Below are positions 1 through 8,738 of a stretch of 64,000 nucleotides of DNA, piece after piece. Source of the stretch: Pseudomonas sp. P8_241 (GTDB lineage Bacteria; Pseudomonadota; Gammaproteobacteria; Pseudomonadales; Pseudomonadaceae); the NCBI RefSeq assembly GCF_034008315.1, contig NZ_CP125377.1:2058001-2122000 (forward strand), read 5' to 3'. The position numbers and the translations under genes are program-made. Under the pieces are notes generated by a model. The model had not been told where the DNA came from and did not search any database. It saw nothing but the letters and a program-made list of their open reading frames with translations. Each line of letters starts with the position of its first letter. Position 1 is the stretch's first letter.

Positions 1-39
1 AAATCGTTTTCGTTCCTTATATAGAAGCAGGAGTGGTAC

Positions 40-1107
40 ATGGCCGATTCTCGGCGTTGGTTCTGGCTGGGTGGGGTGGTCCTGCTTTGCGTGTTTGTCT
101 GGTTGTTGCATCCGATTCTGACGCCGTTCCTGGTGGCGCTGCTGTTGGCCTATCTGTTCGATCCGCTGGTGGATCGCCTGGAGAGCGCCGGTCTTTCCCG
201 GACCTGGGGCGTGATTACTGTGTTTGCAGTGTTCACCCTGATTTTTACTGCACTGCTATTGGTGCTGGTGCCAATGCTCGCCAGGCAGTTGTTCCGTTTG
301 TATGAACTGGCGCCGCAAATGCTCGATTGGTTGCAGCACACCGCATTGCCATGGGCGCAATCGAAATTCGGCTTGTCAGACGGGTTCTGGAAGTTCGACA
401 AGCTCAAGGCGGCGATCAGCGAGCACATGGGTCAGACCACTGACATTGTCGGCGTGGTGTTGAGCCAGGCGACGGCCTCGGGGCTGGCGTTGATAGGTTT
501 GCTGGCGAACCTGGTGCTTATTCCGGTGGTGAGTTTTTACCTGTTGCGGGACTGGGACGTGATGATGGCCAAAATCCGCGGCCTGTTACCTCGCGATCGC
601 GAGGAGCGTGCTGTGTCCCTGGCAGGCGAATGTCACGAAGTGCTCGGGGCGTTCGTACGCGGGCAATTGTTGGTCATGGTGGCGTTGGGCGTGATTTACG
701 CGGCAGGCCTGATGCTGGTCGGCCTGGAGTTGGGATTGCTGATTGGTCTGATTGCCGGTCTGGCGGCAATCGTGCCGTATATGGGTTTCATCATCGGCAT
801 CGGAGCGGCATTGATCGCCGGCCTGTTTCAATTCGGCGGGGATTTGTATCCCATGCTGGGAATCGTAGCGGTCTTCATGATCGGTCAGGCGCTGGAGGGC
901 ATGGTGCTGACGCCGTTGCTGGTCGGCGACCGTATCGGTTTGCACCCAGTGGCAGTGATTTTTGCGATTCTGGCTGGCGGAGAGCTGTTCGGCTTTACCG
1001 GTGTGTTGCTGGCGCTACCGGTGGCGGCAGTGATCATGGTGCTGGTACGTCATGCCCATGATTTGTACAAGGACTCGGACATCTATGCCAATGGCGAGGA
1101 GCCTTGA
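40..1107 (+). CDS. AI-2E family transporter (PerM-like permease)
   Basis: The 355-residue protein is strongly hydrophobic, with about eight predicted membrane segments: two or three near the N-terminus, a polar stretch of roughly 100 residues (about 90-165), and a dense membrane block from about 210 to the end. This is the layout of the AI-2E/PerM family (UPF0118), whose members export or exchange small molecules, though most have no known substrate. The ATG at 40 follows AGGAG at 28-32. It lies just before hda, as is usual in Pseudomonas. The family is clear; the substrate is unknown. Confidence 0.9.
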   Translation: MADSRRWFWLGGVVLLCVFVWLLHPILTPFLVALLLAYLFDPLVDRLESAGLSRTWGVITVFAVFTLIFTALLLVLVPMLARQLFRLYELAPQMLDWLQHTALPWAQSKFGLSDGFWKFDKLKAAISEHMGQTTDIVGVVLSQATASGLALIGLLANLVLIPVVSFYLLRDWDVMMAKIRGLLPRDREERAVSLAGECHEVLGAFVRGQLLVMVALGVIYAAGLMLVGLELGLLIGLIAGLAAIVPYMGFIIGIGAALIAGLFQFGGDLYPMLGIVAVFMIGQALEGMVLTPLLVGDRIGLHPVAVIFAILAGGELFGFTGVLLALPVAAVIMVLVRHAHDLYKDSDIYANGEEP

Positions 1108-1290
1108 CGAGAAGATGAGTGGGTGGCGGTCGCACTGACCGCCGAACAAACTGTCATAAAACTGTAGCGTTAACGCAAACCTTTGATTTTGCTTATGGTC
1201 TGTCGCATTGTGCGTCCAGCGCCACGGGTATAAACTTCGCAAACTTTACACAGAGGCCACTAACGGTTCCTTTGGAACTGTTCAGTCAGC

Positions 1291-1995
1291 ATGAAACCGA
1301 TTCAGCTGCCCCTAGGTGTGCGTCTGCGTGATGACGCCACCTTTATCAACTATTACCCAGGCGCCAACGCCGCTGCACTCGGCTATGTCGAGCGGCTCTG
1401 CGAAGCCGACGCCGGCTGGACCGAAAGCCTGATCTACCTTTGGGGCAAGGACGGGGTAGGGCGTACGCACCTGCTGCAAGCGGCCTGTCTGCGTTTCGAG
1501 CAGTTGGGGGAGCGGGCGGTATACCTGCCGCTGGCCGAGCTGCTGGACCGTGGCATTGAAATTCTCGATAACCTCGAACAGTACGAACTGGTCTGCCTGG
1601 ATGATTTACAGGCGGTCGCTGGCAAGGCGGACTGGGAAGAGGCGTTGTTCCATCTGTTCAATCGCTTGCGTGACAGCGGCCGACGTCTGCTGATTGCTGC
1701 GTCGACTTCACCCCGAGAGTTGCCGGTGAAACTGGCGGATCTCAAATCCCGCTTGACCCTGGCGTTGATCTTTCAGATGCGTCCCCTGTCCGATGAAGAC
1801 AAATTGCGTGCACTGCAATTGCGTGCTTCCCGTCGCGGGCTGCATCTGACCGACGAAGTGGGGCATTTCATTTTGACCCGGGGCACTCGCAGCATGAGTG
1901 CACTTTTCGAACTGCTTGAGCGCCTCGATCAGGCCTCGCTTCAGGCTCAGCGCAAGCTGACCATCCCGTTTTTGAAAGAAACCCTGGGCTGGTAA
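1291..1995 (+). CDS. hda: DnaA regulatory inactivator Hda
   Basis: This 234-residue AAA+ protein resembles the ATPase region of DnaA without its DNA-binding domain. A clamp-binding type motif (QLPLGV) sits at residues 5-10, a Walker A loop (WGKDGVGRTH) at 51-60, and a Walker B (LVCLDD) follows. In the known family Hda binds the DNA-loaded sliding clamp and stimulates ATP hydrolysis by DnaA, preventing re-initiation of replication. Walker A has R-T where K-T/S is usual, which is common in Hda proteins. A hairpin overlaps the stop codon. Family and length fit well. Confidence 0.93.
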   Translation: MKPIQLPLGVRLRDDATFINYYPGANAAALGYVERLCEADAGWTESLIYLWGKDGVGRTHLLQAACLRFEQLGERAVYLPLAELLDRGIEILDNLEQYELVCLDDLQAVAGKADWEEALFHLFNRLRDSGRRLLIAASTSPRELPVKLADLKSRLTLALIFQMRPLSDEDKLRALQLRASRRGLHLTDEVGHFILTRGTRSMSALFELLERLDQASLQAQRKLTIPFLKETLGW

Positions 1996-2026
1996 ACCCG
2001 CTAAAACCGAGAGGTTTAGCGGGTTT
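1994..2026 (+). terminator. Terminator-like hairpin after hda
   Basis: Perfect 12-nt arms AAACCCGCTAAA and TTTAGCGGGTTT around a 9-nt loop begin inside the hda stop codon. The 3' arm ends in T residues but no long T-tract follows. It probably ends the hda transcript. Confidence 0.7.
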
Positions 2027-2218
2027 GGCATATTTAAGGCGCCAGAAAACACGCTTTCCTGTCGGGTCTCAGGCAGCGCGTTACATTCAAAATGGGCTTA
2101 AGCGCTTAGATGCTAACGAGAAACCGAGAAGTCACATAAAGATCGATTGAATTTGCAAATGAGGTTGATAGCGGGCATAGTCTCGGCTTCTTTACATCTA
2201 TCAGCCACGGTCGTGCCC

Positions 2219-2866
2219 ATGCTAAATCGCTTTGCACCCCTCGTGCCCCTCGCACTCGTTACCCTGTTGTTCGGTTGCGCTGCTCACACTCCAGTGAGTC
2301 AGCAAGCATCGCAACAGCAGGTCAAGAACTCCGCTACAACCCAGACTTCCGCTCTTTATCAGGAAACGCTGGAACAGGAAGAGAAGGCGAACGAAAAAGA
2401 ACTCGCCGACTTCGCTGGTGGCAAGTCGTATCAATTGCCGGTTCTGGCAGACAGCATCCTTGAGCGTGGCATGTCCCTGATCGGTACCCGTTACCGTTTC
2501 GGCGGCACCTCTGAAGCCGGTTTCGATTGCAGTGGCTTCATCGGTTACCTGTTCCGCGAAGAAGCGGGCATGAACCTGCCGCGTTCCACTCGCGAAATGA
2601 TCAACGTGGACGCCCCTCTGGTCTCGCGCAGCAAGCTTGAGCCGGGCGACCTGTTGTTCTTCGCTACCAACGGCCGTCGCGGTCGCGTCAGTCACGCCGG
2701 AATCTACCTCGGCGACAACCAGTTCATCCATTCGAGCAGCCGTCGTAGCGGTGGCGTGCGGATCGATAGCCTGGGGGACAGCTACTGGAGCAAGACCTTC
2801 ATCGAAGCCAAACGAGCCCTGGCAATGGCACCAAACGCATCGCCAATCGTCACTGCGCGTAAATAA
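2219..2866 (+). CDS. NlpC/P60 family lipoprotein (putative cell-wall peptidase)
   Basis: The chosen ATG gives a 215-residue protein starting with a lipoprotein signal peptide (LLFG-C, lipidated Cys20); an in-frame upstream start at 2147 would bury that signal. The C-terminal half is an NlpC/P60 domain with the catalytic Cys in FDCSGFIGYLF and the His in RVSHAGIYLG. The family cleaves peptide stems of peptidoglycan, as in the Spr/MepS endopeptidases. A second, related gene follows at 3033, so the two form a tandem paralogous pair. The exact bond cut is not deducible. Confidence 0.9.
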   Translation: MLNRFAPLVPLALVTLLFGCAAHTPVSQQASQQQVKNSATTQTSALYQETLEQEEKANEKELADFAGGKSYQLPVLADSILERGMSLIGTRYRFGGTSEAGFDCSGFIGYLFREEAGMNLPRSTREMINVDAPLVSRSKLEPGDLLFFATNGRRGRVSHAGIYLGDNQFIHSSSRRSGGVRIDSLGDSYWSKTFIEAKRALAMAPNASPIVTARK

Positions 2867-2948
2867 GCAGACATTTTGTAAGGTGAACTTAAAGTCTTAC
2901 TTGAAGTTTGCCGGATAGCCGCTAAAATTCTGATCTACTAATGATGGC

Positions 2949-2979
2949 AAACCGCCTGCGTCACGCGCAGGCGGTTTTC
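2949..2979 (+). terminator. Rho-independent terminator
   Basis: A GC-rich stem (ACCGCCTGCG paired with CGCAGGCGGT, small loop) is followed by TTTTCTTTTCT. It lies about 80 nt after the first NlpC/P60 gene and before the second, so the two paralogs are probably separate transcripts. Confidence 0.8.
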
Positions 2980-3032
2980 TTTTCTGCGCTCCCCGCAGAA
3001 AAAAGCCGCAGCCAGATCAGGATGTTCTGCTT

Positions 3033-3569
3033 ATGACGACGTCGGCCCGCCTCGCAATCATCTTCCTCGCAGCGCTGCTCAGCGCCTGCGCCAGTCGCAC
3101 ACCGCCGCCAGCGCCGGTGGTTCGCGCGCCCCTCGTATTCGGTCCATCCCAAGCTTTTTCGCCTGAAGCGGAAGACGTGCTGTTCCGCGCGCTCGGTCTT
3201 GTGGGCACACCTTATCGCTGGGGTGGCAACACGCCGGATTCGGGATTTGATTGCAGTGGTCTGATTGGCTACGTGTACCGTGACGTTGCCGGTATTTCCT
3301 TGCCGCGCACCACCCGCGAGATGATCACGATACAAGCGGCCAGTGTCGGTAAGGAGGGTCTGCAAACCGGTGACCTGATCTTCTTCGCCACCAATGGTGC
3401 TTCCCAGGTCAATCATGCCGGGATCTATGTTGGCGAGGGGCGCTTCGTCCATGCACCCGCCACCGGCGGTACTGTGAAGCTCGACAGTTTGTCCAAGGCT
3501 TATTGGCAGAAAGCCTACCTCAGCGCCAAGCGCGTTCTGCAGCCGGAGCATCTGGCGCGCAATCCATAA
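3033..3569 (+). CDS. NlpC/P60 family lipoprotein (paralog of preceding gene)
   Basis: A 178-residue protein with a lipoprotein signal (ALLSA-C, Cys19), a short proline-rich linker and an NlpC/P60 domain. The catalytic Cys lies in FDCSGLIGYVY and the His in QVNHAGIYVG. It aligns closely with the preceding protein across the domain (TTREMI, GDLIFFATNG) but lacks its acidic spacer, which points to an old tandem duplication. Expected role: outer-membrane-anchored peptidoglycan endopeptidase. Substrate specificity is inferred from the family only. Confidence 0.9.
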   Translation: MTTSARLAIIFLAALLSACASRTPPPAPVVRAPLVFGPSQAFSPEAEDVLFRALGLVGTPYRWGGNTPDSGFDCSGLIGYVYRDVAGISLPRTTREMITIQAASVGKEGLQTGDLIFFATNGASQVNHAGIYVGEGRFVHAPATGGTVKLDSLSKAYWQKAYLSAKRVLQPEHLARNP

Positions 3570-3587
3570 TCGCCTGAGGTTGTGGAC

Positions 3588-4241
3588 ATGACCGCTCGCA
3601 CGCTCAATCTCGACGATGGTTTGTACCAATACCTGCTCGATGTTTCCTTGCGCGAAACGCCGCTACTCAAGCGTTTGCGCGACGAAACCCAGGCAATGCC
3701 CATGGCGCGATGGCAAGTGGCACCGGAGCAAGGGCAGTTTCTCGCGCTGCTGGTGAAACTCACCGGCGCCAGGCATGTGCTGGAAATCGGCACTTTCACC
3801 GGTTACAGCGCCCTGTGCATGGCGGCGGCATTGCCGGATGACGGCTCACTGATCTGTTGCGACATTCCCGGCGATTACAATGCCACCGCCCGCCGTTACT
3901 GGCTCGAGGCAGGGCTGACCGGGCGAATCGACCTGCGTCTGGCGCCTGCGCTGGAGACGCTTGGCAAGCTGGGCCAGCCAGGTCAATTCGATCTGATTTT
4001 CATCGATGCCGACAAGGCCAACTATCCCGCCTACCTGGAGCATGCGCTGCGTCTGTTGCGGGTCGGTGGGCTGGCGGTGTTCGATAACACCCTGTGGAGT
4101 GGCCGAGTTCTCGAGGCAAATCCCGAGAGCGAAGACACCCGTGCGATCCAGGCGCTTAATCGAGCGTTGAAAGATGACTCGAGAGTGGATCTATCCCTGT
4201 TGCCGATAGGCGATGGATTGACACTCTGCCGTAAACGGTAG
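3588..4241 (+). CDS. Class I SAM-dependent O-methyltransferase
   Basis: This 217-residue protein has the catechol/caffeoyl-CoA O-methyltransferase fold. The SAM motif VLEIGTFTGYSAL is followed by an acidic loop and FDLIFIDADKANY, which carries metal-binding acidic residues, then FDNTLWSG. Such enzymes transfer methyl groups to hydroxyls of small aromatic or related substrates with a divalent cation. The ATG at 3588 is preferred because GAGG at 3576-3579 is 8 nt upstream; a GTG at 3582 would be too close. The natural substrate is unknown. Confidence 0.88.
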   Translation: MTARTLNLDDGLYQYLLDVSLRETPLLKRLRDETQAMPMARWQVAPEQGQFLALLVKLTGARHVLEIGTFTGYSALCMAAALPDDGSLICCDIPGDYNATARRYWLEAGLTGRIDLRLAPALETLGKLGQPGQFDLIFIDADKANYPAYLEHALRLLRVGGLAVFDNTLWSGRVLEANPESEDTRAIQALNRALKDDSRVDLSLLPIGDGLTLCRKR

Positions 4242-4252
4242 TCATCAGCAGG

Positions 4253-4328
4253 AAAGATCGCAGCCTTCGGCAGCGCCTACAGGACGTGCGCCAATCAATG
4301 TAGGAGCTGGCGAAGGCTGCGATCTTTT
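4253..4328. repeat. REP doublet, GATCGCAGCC type
   Basis: Inverted arms (AAAGATCGCAGCCTTCG and CGAAGGCTGCGATCTTTT) enclose about 40 nt with internal CCTACAGG/TGTAGGAG. It sits between two convergent genes, so the hairpin may also stop transcription from both sides. Confidence 0.85.
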
Positions 4329-4333
4329 GCTGT

Positions 4334-5647
4334 CTATTTTGCAGTCGACACCCGCCAAATCTTGTTCCCTACATCGTCGGCCACCAACAAATCCCCCTGC
4401 TGATCAATCACCACGCCCACGGGTCGACCCATGGCCTTTTCCTCGTCATTGAGGAACCCGGAAAGGACATCAACCGGCTGCCCGGCCGGTTTGCCGGCAT
4501 TGAATGGCACGAAAATCACTTTGTAACCACTGTGCGGCTTGCGGTTCCACGAGCCGTGCTGTCCGATGAAAGCACCTTGAGTGAACGGTGCTGGCAGTTT
4601 GCTGTTTTCGGCAAACGTCAGGCCCAGCGAGGCGGTGTGCGGGCCGACGGCATAGTCTGGCTTGAGAGCTTTGGCGACAAGATCCGGATTCTGCGGCTCG
4701 ACGCGAATATCGATGTGTTGACCGTAGTAGCTGAACGGCCAGCCGTAGAACGCGCCGTCCTGCACCGAGGTGATGTAGTCCGGCACCAGGTCGCTGCCGA
4801 TTTCATCGCGCTCGTTGACCGCGGTCCACAGCGCGCCACTTTGTGGTTCCCAGGCCATGCCGTTGGGATTACGCAAACCCGAAGCAAAAATCCGGTGGTT
4901 GCCGGTGGCGCGATCCACTTCCCAGATCGCGGCGCGTCCTTGCTCCTTGTCCATGCCATTTTCCGCGACGTTACTGTTGGAGCCCACGGTCACGTACAAC
5001 TTGCTGCCATCCTTGCTGGCGATGACATTTTTGGTCCAGTGGTGATTTAGGGGGCCGCCCGGCAAGTCGACCACTTTGATCGGCGACGACTTGATCGTCA
5101 TATCGCCGTTCTCATAGTGAAAACGCAGCAAGCGGTCCGTATCGGCCACGTACAGGTCGTTGCCGACCAGCGTCATGCCAAACGGTGAATTGAGATTTTC
5201 CAGAAACACGCTGCGGGTTTCCGCAATACCGTCGTGATCCTTGTCCCGCAGCAGGGTGATGCGATTCGGGCTCGGCACGCCGGCTCCGGCGCGGCCCATC
5301 ACTTTTTTCATGACCCAGCCTTTGACGCCTTTGCCATCGTCGGGTTTGGGCGGGGCGTTGGTTTCGGCCACCAGCACGTCGCCGTTGGGCAATACATAGA
5401 GCCAGCGCGGGTGATCAAGGTCTTCGGCAAAAGCGGCTACTTGAGTGCCTGCGGCGGCGACGGGTTTGGCACCGGCAGGCCAGCCGATGGCGGGCGCGAT
5501 GTTCACCGTCGGGACCAGGGTTTTATTGGGTTCGGGCAGTTGGGGCGAGGGGCCGGTGCCGTCGGATACTTGCAGCCTGGAGGTCTCGCCACAAGCGGTG
5601 AGCCCTCCAGCGAGGGCGATAACGAAAACGAACGGGGAGGTGCGCAT
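4334..5647 (-). CDS. PQQ-dependent sugar dehydrogenase-like lipoprotein (sorbosone dehydrogenase family)
   Basis: This 437-residue protein starts with a lipoprotein signal (GGLTA-C, Cys19), followed by a beta-propeller of the soluble aldose/L-sorbosone dehydrogenase type. Family-typical stretches include LDHPRWLYVLPNGDVLVAE, NSPFGMTLVGNDLYVADTD, SGLRNPNGMAWEP and GQHGSWNR. Relatives oxidise sugars or sugar-like compounds in the periplasm with pyrroloquinoline quinone. Known active-site residues were not checked one by one. Substrate and partner electron acceptor are unknown. It is transcribed alone, toward the O-methyltransferase. Confidence 0.85.
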   Translation of the reverse strand: MRTSPFVFVIALAGGLTACGETSRLQVSDGTGPSPQLPEPNKTLVPTVNIAPAIGWPAGAKPVAAAGTQVAAFAEDLDHPRWLYVLPNGDVLVAETNAPPKPDDGKGVKGWVMKKVMGRAGAGVPSPNRITLLRDKDHDGIAETRSVFLENLNSPFGMTLVGNDLYVADTDRLLRFHYENGDMTIKSSPIKVVDLPGGPLNHHWTKNVIASKDGSKLYVTVGSNSNVAENGMDKEQGRAAIWEVDRATGNHRIFASGLRNPNGMAWEPQSGALWTAVNERDEIGSDLVPDYITSVQDGAFYGWPFSYYGQHIDIRVEPQNPDLVAKALKPDYAVGPHTASLGLTFAENSKLPAPFTQGAFIGQHGSWNRKPHSGYKVIFVPFNAGKPAGQPVDVLSGFLNDEEKAMGRPVGVVIDQQGDLLVADDVGNKIWRVSTAK

Positions 5648-5800
5648 GCTGATCGTCCCTATGAATGCCTTGTTCTAATCATAGAGAAGCGCTGCCTTTC
5701 GATGGTTCAACCTTCAGCCGTGGGCTTGCGATATTCCTGCCCGGCCGCCCGGCTTTAATTGACGCTCCATTCCCAACCCTCTAACCTTCGCGGCTTGTTT

Positions 5801-6003
5801 CAGGTGCTCTGTGGCTTGTGTCGACAGAGTGAAACAGGGAAGCCGGTGAATGAGTTCTTCAAAGGGTTGAAGGTCATGATCCCGGCGCTGCCCCCGCAAC
5901 GGTAAATGAGTGAAGGCTGCGCCTTGAGCCACTGTATCGATATGTCGATATGGGAAGGCGCGCAGTCGGGTGCAAACCGCTCATGAGCCCGGAGACCGGC
6001 CTG
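5801..6003 (+). ncRNA. Cobalamin riboswitch
   Basis: The region carries the conserved elements of the adenosylcobalamin riboswitch in the right order: GCTGCCCCCGCAACGGTAA (5888-5906), GCCACTG (5928-5934), GGGAAGGC (5952-5959) and the B12 box end AGCCCGGAGACC (5986-5997). It lies about 100 nt before cobO, the first gene of a ten-gene B12 operon. In the known class, binding of coenzyme B12 lowers expression, so the operon should be repressed when B12 is plentiful. The 5' boundary is approximate. Confidence 0.95.
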
Positions 6004-6100
6004 ATTCATCCAACGGCATCACGGTGGGCGATGCCAGGCTTGTTGCCTTCTATTCTTGTGCCTGCCCGCCGTTATTCCAGCCTCAACGGAGAGCTTCCCC

Positions 6101-6712
6101 ATGACTGATACCCCCGAACGTGATGAGCGCCATCTGGCGCGCATGCAGCGCAAAAAAGCGGTGATCGATGAGCGCATCGCCAGTTCCCCGAATGAATGCG
6201 GCCTGTTGCTGGTGTTGACCGGCAACGGCAAGGGCAAGAGCAGTTCGGCGTTCGGCATGCTGGCGCGAGCCATGGGTCACGGCATGCAATGCGGCGTGGT
6301 GCAGTTCATCAAGGGGCGCAACAGCACGGGCGAAGAGTTGTTCTTCCGGCGTTTCCCGCAACAAGTGCGCTTCCACGTGATGGGCGAGGGTTTCACTTGG
6401 GAAACCCAGGATCGCCAGCGCGACATCGCCGCGGCCGAGGCTGCCTGGGAAGTGTCCCGCGAACTGCTGCGCGATCCGTCCATCGGCCTGGTGGTGCTGG
6501 ATGAATTGAACATCGCCCTCAAACACGGCTATCTCGATCTCGATCAGGTGCTCAGCGATTTGCAGGCGCGGCCGCCGATGCAGCATGTGATCGTGACTGG
6601 TCGCGCCGCCAAGCCGGAAATGATCGAGATGGGCGACACCGTGACTGAAATGGGCATGCTCAAACACGCCTTCCAGGCTGGAATCAAAGCGCAAAAAGGC
6701 GTCGAGCTGTGA
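6101..6712 (+). CDS. cobO: Cob(I)yrinic acid a,c-diamide adenosyltransferase
   Basis: A 203-residue CobA/CobO-type ATP:corrinoid adenosyltransferase. The P-loop GNGKGKSSSAFGMLARAMGHG is near residue 43, and VVLDELNIALKHGYLDL is also typical of the family. It transfers the 5'-deoxyadenosyl group from ATP to the reduced cobalt of cob(I)yrinic acid a,c-diamide. The ATG at 6101 follows GGAGAG with good spacing; an in-frame start at 6056 would lie in the leader. It is the first gene after the riboswitch and overlaps cobB by 4 nt. Confidence 0.95.
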   Translation: MTDTPERDERHLARMQRKKAVIDERIASSPNECGLLLVLTGNGKGKSSSAFGMLARAMGHGMQCGVVQFIKGRNSTGEELFFRRFPQQVRFHVMGEGFTWETQDRQRDIAAAEAAWEVSRELLRDPSIGLVVLDELNIALKHGYLDLDQVLSDLQARPPMQHVIVTGRAAKPEMIEMGDTVTEMGMLKHAFQAGIKAQKGVEL

Positions 6713-8091
6713 ATCAACCTCGTCATTGCCCGGCGGTACTGATCGCCGCGCCGGCTTCCGGTCAGGGCAAGACCACTGTCACTGCCGCGCTCGCCCGTTT
6801 GCATCGCAATCAGGGGCGCAAGGTTCGTGTATTCAAATGCGGGCCAGACTTTCTCGATCCGATGATTCTCGAGCGCGCCAGCGGTGCGCCGGTTTATCAA
6901 CTGGATATGTGGATGGTCGGCGAGCAGGAAAGCCGTCGTCTGCTGTGGGAAGCCGCCGGCGAAGCTGATCTTATTCTGATCGAAGGTGTCATGGGCCTGT
7001 TCGACGGTACACCGTCCAGCGCCGACCTGGCGCGGCACTTCGGTGTACCGGTGCTGGGGGTGATCGACGGCACCGCCATGGCTCAGACCTTCGGCGCACT
7101 GGCGTTGGGGCTGGCGCGGTATCAAACGGACCTGCCGTTTGCCGGGGTCCTGGCCAACCGTGTCGGCACGTTGCGTCATGCGCAGTTGCTTGAAGGCAGC
7201 CTGACTGAAGGGTTGCGCTGGTACGGCGCCTTGTCCCGGGAAACCGGGATCGAATTGCCGAGTCGGCACCTTGGCCTGGTGCAGGCCAGCGAGTTGAACG
7301 ATCTCGATGTGCGCCTCGATGCGGCCGCCGATGCCTTGGCCAGCAGTTGCGAGGTGGCGCTGCCGCCCGCCGTGGCGTTCGCGGCGCCGGACGTTATTGA
7401 CGTCGAACCGTTGCTGGCCGGTGTACGCATCGCCGTGGCTCGGGACGAAGCTTTTGCGTTCACCTACGGCGCGAGCCTGGACCTGTTGCGGGCGATGGGC
7501 GCCGAGTTGTCATTCTTCTCGCCGATCCGCGATAGCGTGTTGCCGGAGGTGGACAGTCTCTATCTGCCGGGCGGATATCCGGAGTTGCACCATGTTGCGC
7601 TGTCGAAAAACACCGCGATGCTTGACGCGATCCGCGCACACCACGGGGCAGGCAAGCCATTGCTTGCCGAGTGTGGCGGCATGCTTTATCTGCTCGATTC
7701 GTTGACCGATGTCGACGGTACTCGCGCTGAACTGGTTGGCTTGCTGGCCGGTGATGCCGTGATGCAAAAACGCCTTGCCGCGCTGGCGTTGCAAGCGGTC
7801 GAGCTGCCGGAAGGGTCGTTGCGCGGACACACGTATCATCACTCGCTGACCACCACTGAGTTGGTGCCGATTGCCCGGGGTTTGAGCCCGAATGGCGGTC
7901 GCGGAGCCGAGGCGGTTTATCGTGAGGGGCGGATGACCGCTTCTTATGTGCACTTTTATTTTCCGTCCAATCCCTCAGCGATTGCCGCGCTTTTTGCGCC
8001 CGACCTTCAGGACGCCTTCGCTGGCAAGCCAGCTCCTACAAGGGACCACCTCTATCCTGTAGGAGCTGGCTTGCCAGCGAAGCGGTCATGA
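6709..8091 (+). CDS. cobB: Cobyrinate a,c-diamide synthase with REP-encoded C-terminal tail
   Basis: This 460-residue enzyme amidates the a and c carboxylates of (hydrogeno)cobyrinate using glutamine and ATP. The N-terminal part has the P-loop APASGQGKTTVTAAL; the C-terminal part is a class I glutamine amidotransferase with Cys in LLAECGGMLYL and a late His. The start is GTG inside GTGA, overlapping cobO. The domain appears to end near FYFPSNPSAIAALFAP; the last 27 or so residues (including AGKPAPT and [10 protein letters not shown]) are translated from a REP doublet, yet the ATGA overlap with bluB is kept. Confidence 0.95.
   Translation: MNQPRHCPAVLIAAPASGQGKTTVTAALARLHRNQGRKVRVFKCGPDFLDPMILERASGAPVYQLDMWMVGEQESRRLLWEAAGEADLILIEGVMGLFDGTPSSADLARHFGVPVLGVIDGTAMAQTFGALALGLARYQTDLPFAGVLANRVGTLRHAQLLEGSLTEGLRWYGALSRETGIELPSRHLGLVQASELNDLDVRLDAAADALASSCEVALPPAVAFAAPDVIDVEPLLAGVRIAVARDEAFAFTYGASLDLLRAMGAELSFFSPIRDSVLPEVDSLYLPGGYPELHHVALSKNTAMLDAIRAHHGAGKPLLAECGGMLYLLDSLTDVDGTRAELVGLLAGDAVMQKRLAALALQAVELPEGSLRGHTYHHSLTTTELVPIARGLSPNGGRGAEAVYREGRMTASYVHFYFPSNPSAIAALFAPDLQDAFAGKPAPTRDHLYPVGAGLPAKRS
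8013..8085. repeat. REP doublet inside the 3' end of cobB
   Basis: Inverted arms CTTCGCTGGCAAGCCAGCTC(CTACA) and (TGTAG)GAGCTGGCTTGCCAGCGAAG flank about 18 nt. The doublet is read in frame as the C-terminus of CobB and ends just before the bluB start. Confidence 0.95.
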
Positions 8092-8738
8092 CTGACAACA
8101 CCTTCTCTGAAACCGAACGCGCAGCCGTCTACCGTGCCATCGCCGAACGCCGCGACATGCGTCACTTCGGCGGCGGTACGGTCGAGCCGGAGCTGCTTCG
8201 ACGTCTGCTCGAAGCCGCGCATCAGGCGCCGAGCGTAGGCCTGATGCAACCGTGGCGTTTCATCCGCATCAGCGATCGCGCCTTGCGCCGGCAGATTCAG
8301 CAACTGGTGGAAGAAGAGCGCATCCGCACCGCCCAAGCCCTCGGTGAGCGCAGCGACGAGTTCATGAAGCTCAAGGTCGAAGGTATCGACGATTGCGCCG
8401 AAGTGCTGGTCGCCGCGCTGACCGACGACCGCGAGCGGCATGTCTTCGGTCGTCGCACCTTGCCGGAAATGGACATGGCGTCGTTGTCCTGCGCGATCCA
8501 GAACCTCTGGCTGGCGTCCCGTGCCGAGGGATTGGGCATGGGCTGGGTGTCATTGTTCGAACCGCAAGCCCTGGCGGATCTGTTGAACTTGCCGCCCGGT
8601 GCGAAACCGCTGGCGGTGCTGTGCCTGGGGCCGGTCAAGGAATTCTATCCAGCGCCGATGCTGGTGCTCGAAGGCTGGGCGCAGGCGCGCCCGCTGAGTG
8701 AACTGTTGTACGAAAATTACTGGGGAGTGAGTCAATGA
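8088..8738 (+). CDS. bluB: 5,6-dimethylbenzimidazole synthase
   Basis: This 216-residue protein of the nitroreductase fold matches BluB, which uses oxygen to break down reduced FMN into 5,6-dimethylbenzimidazole, the lower ligand of B12. The flavin-contacting stretches [23 protein letters not shown] and [11 protein letters not shown] are present. The ATG at 8088 overlaps the cobB stop and its own stop overlaps cbiB, so translation is probably coupled. Its presence implies that the host makes its own lower ligand aerobically. Confidence 0.95.
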   Translation: MTDNTFSETERAAVYRAIAERRDMRHFGGGTVEPELLRRLLEAAHQAPSVGLMQPWRFIRISDRALRRQIQQLVEEERIRTAQALGERSDEFMKLKVEGIDDCAEVLVAALTDDRERHVFGRRTLPEMDMASLSCAIQNLWLASRAEGLGMGWVSLFEPQALADLLNLPPGAKPLAVLCLGPVKEFYPAPMLVLEGWAQARPLSELLYENYWGVSQ

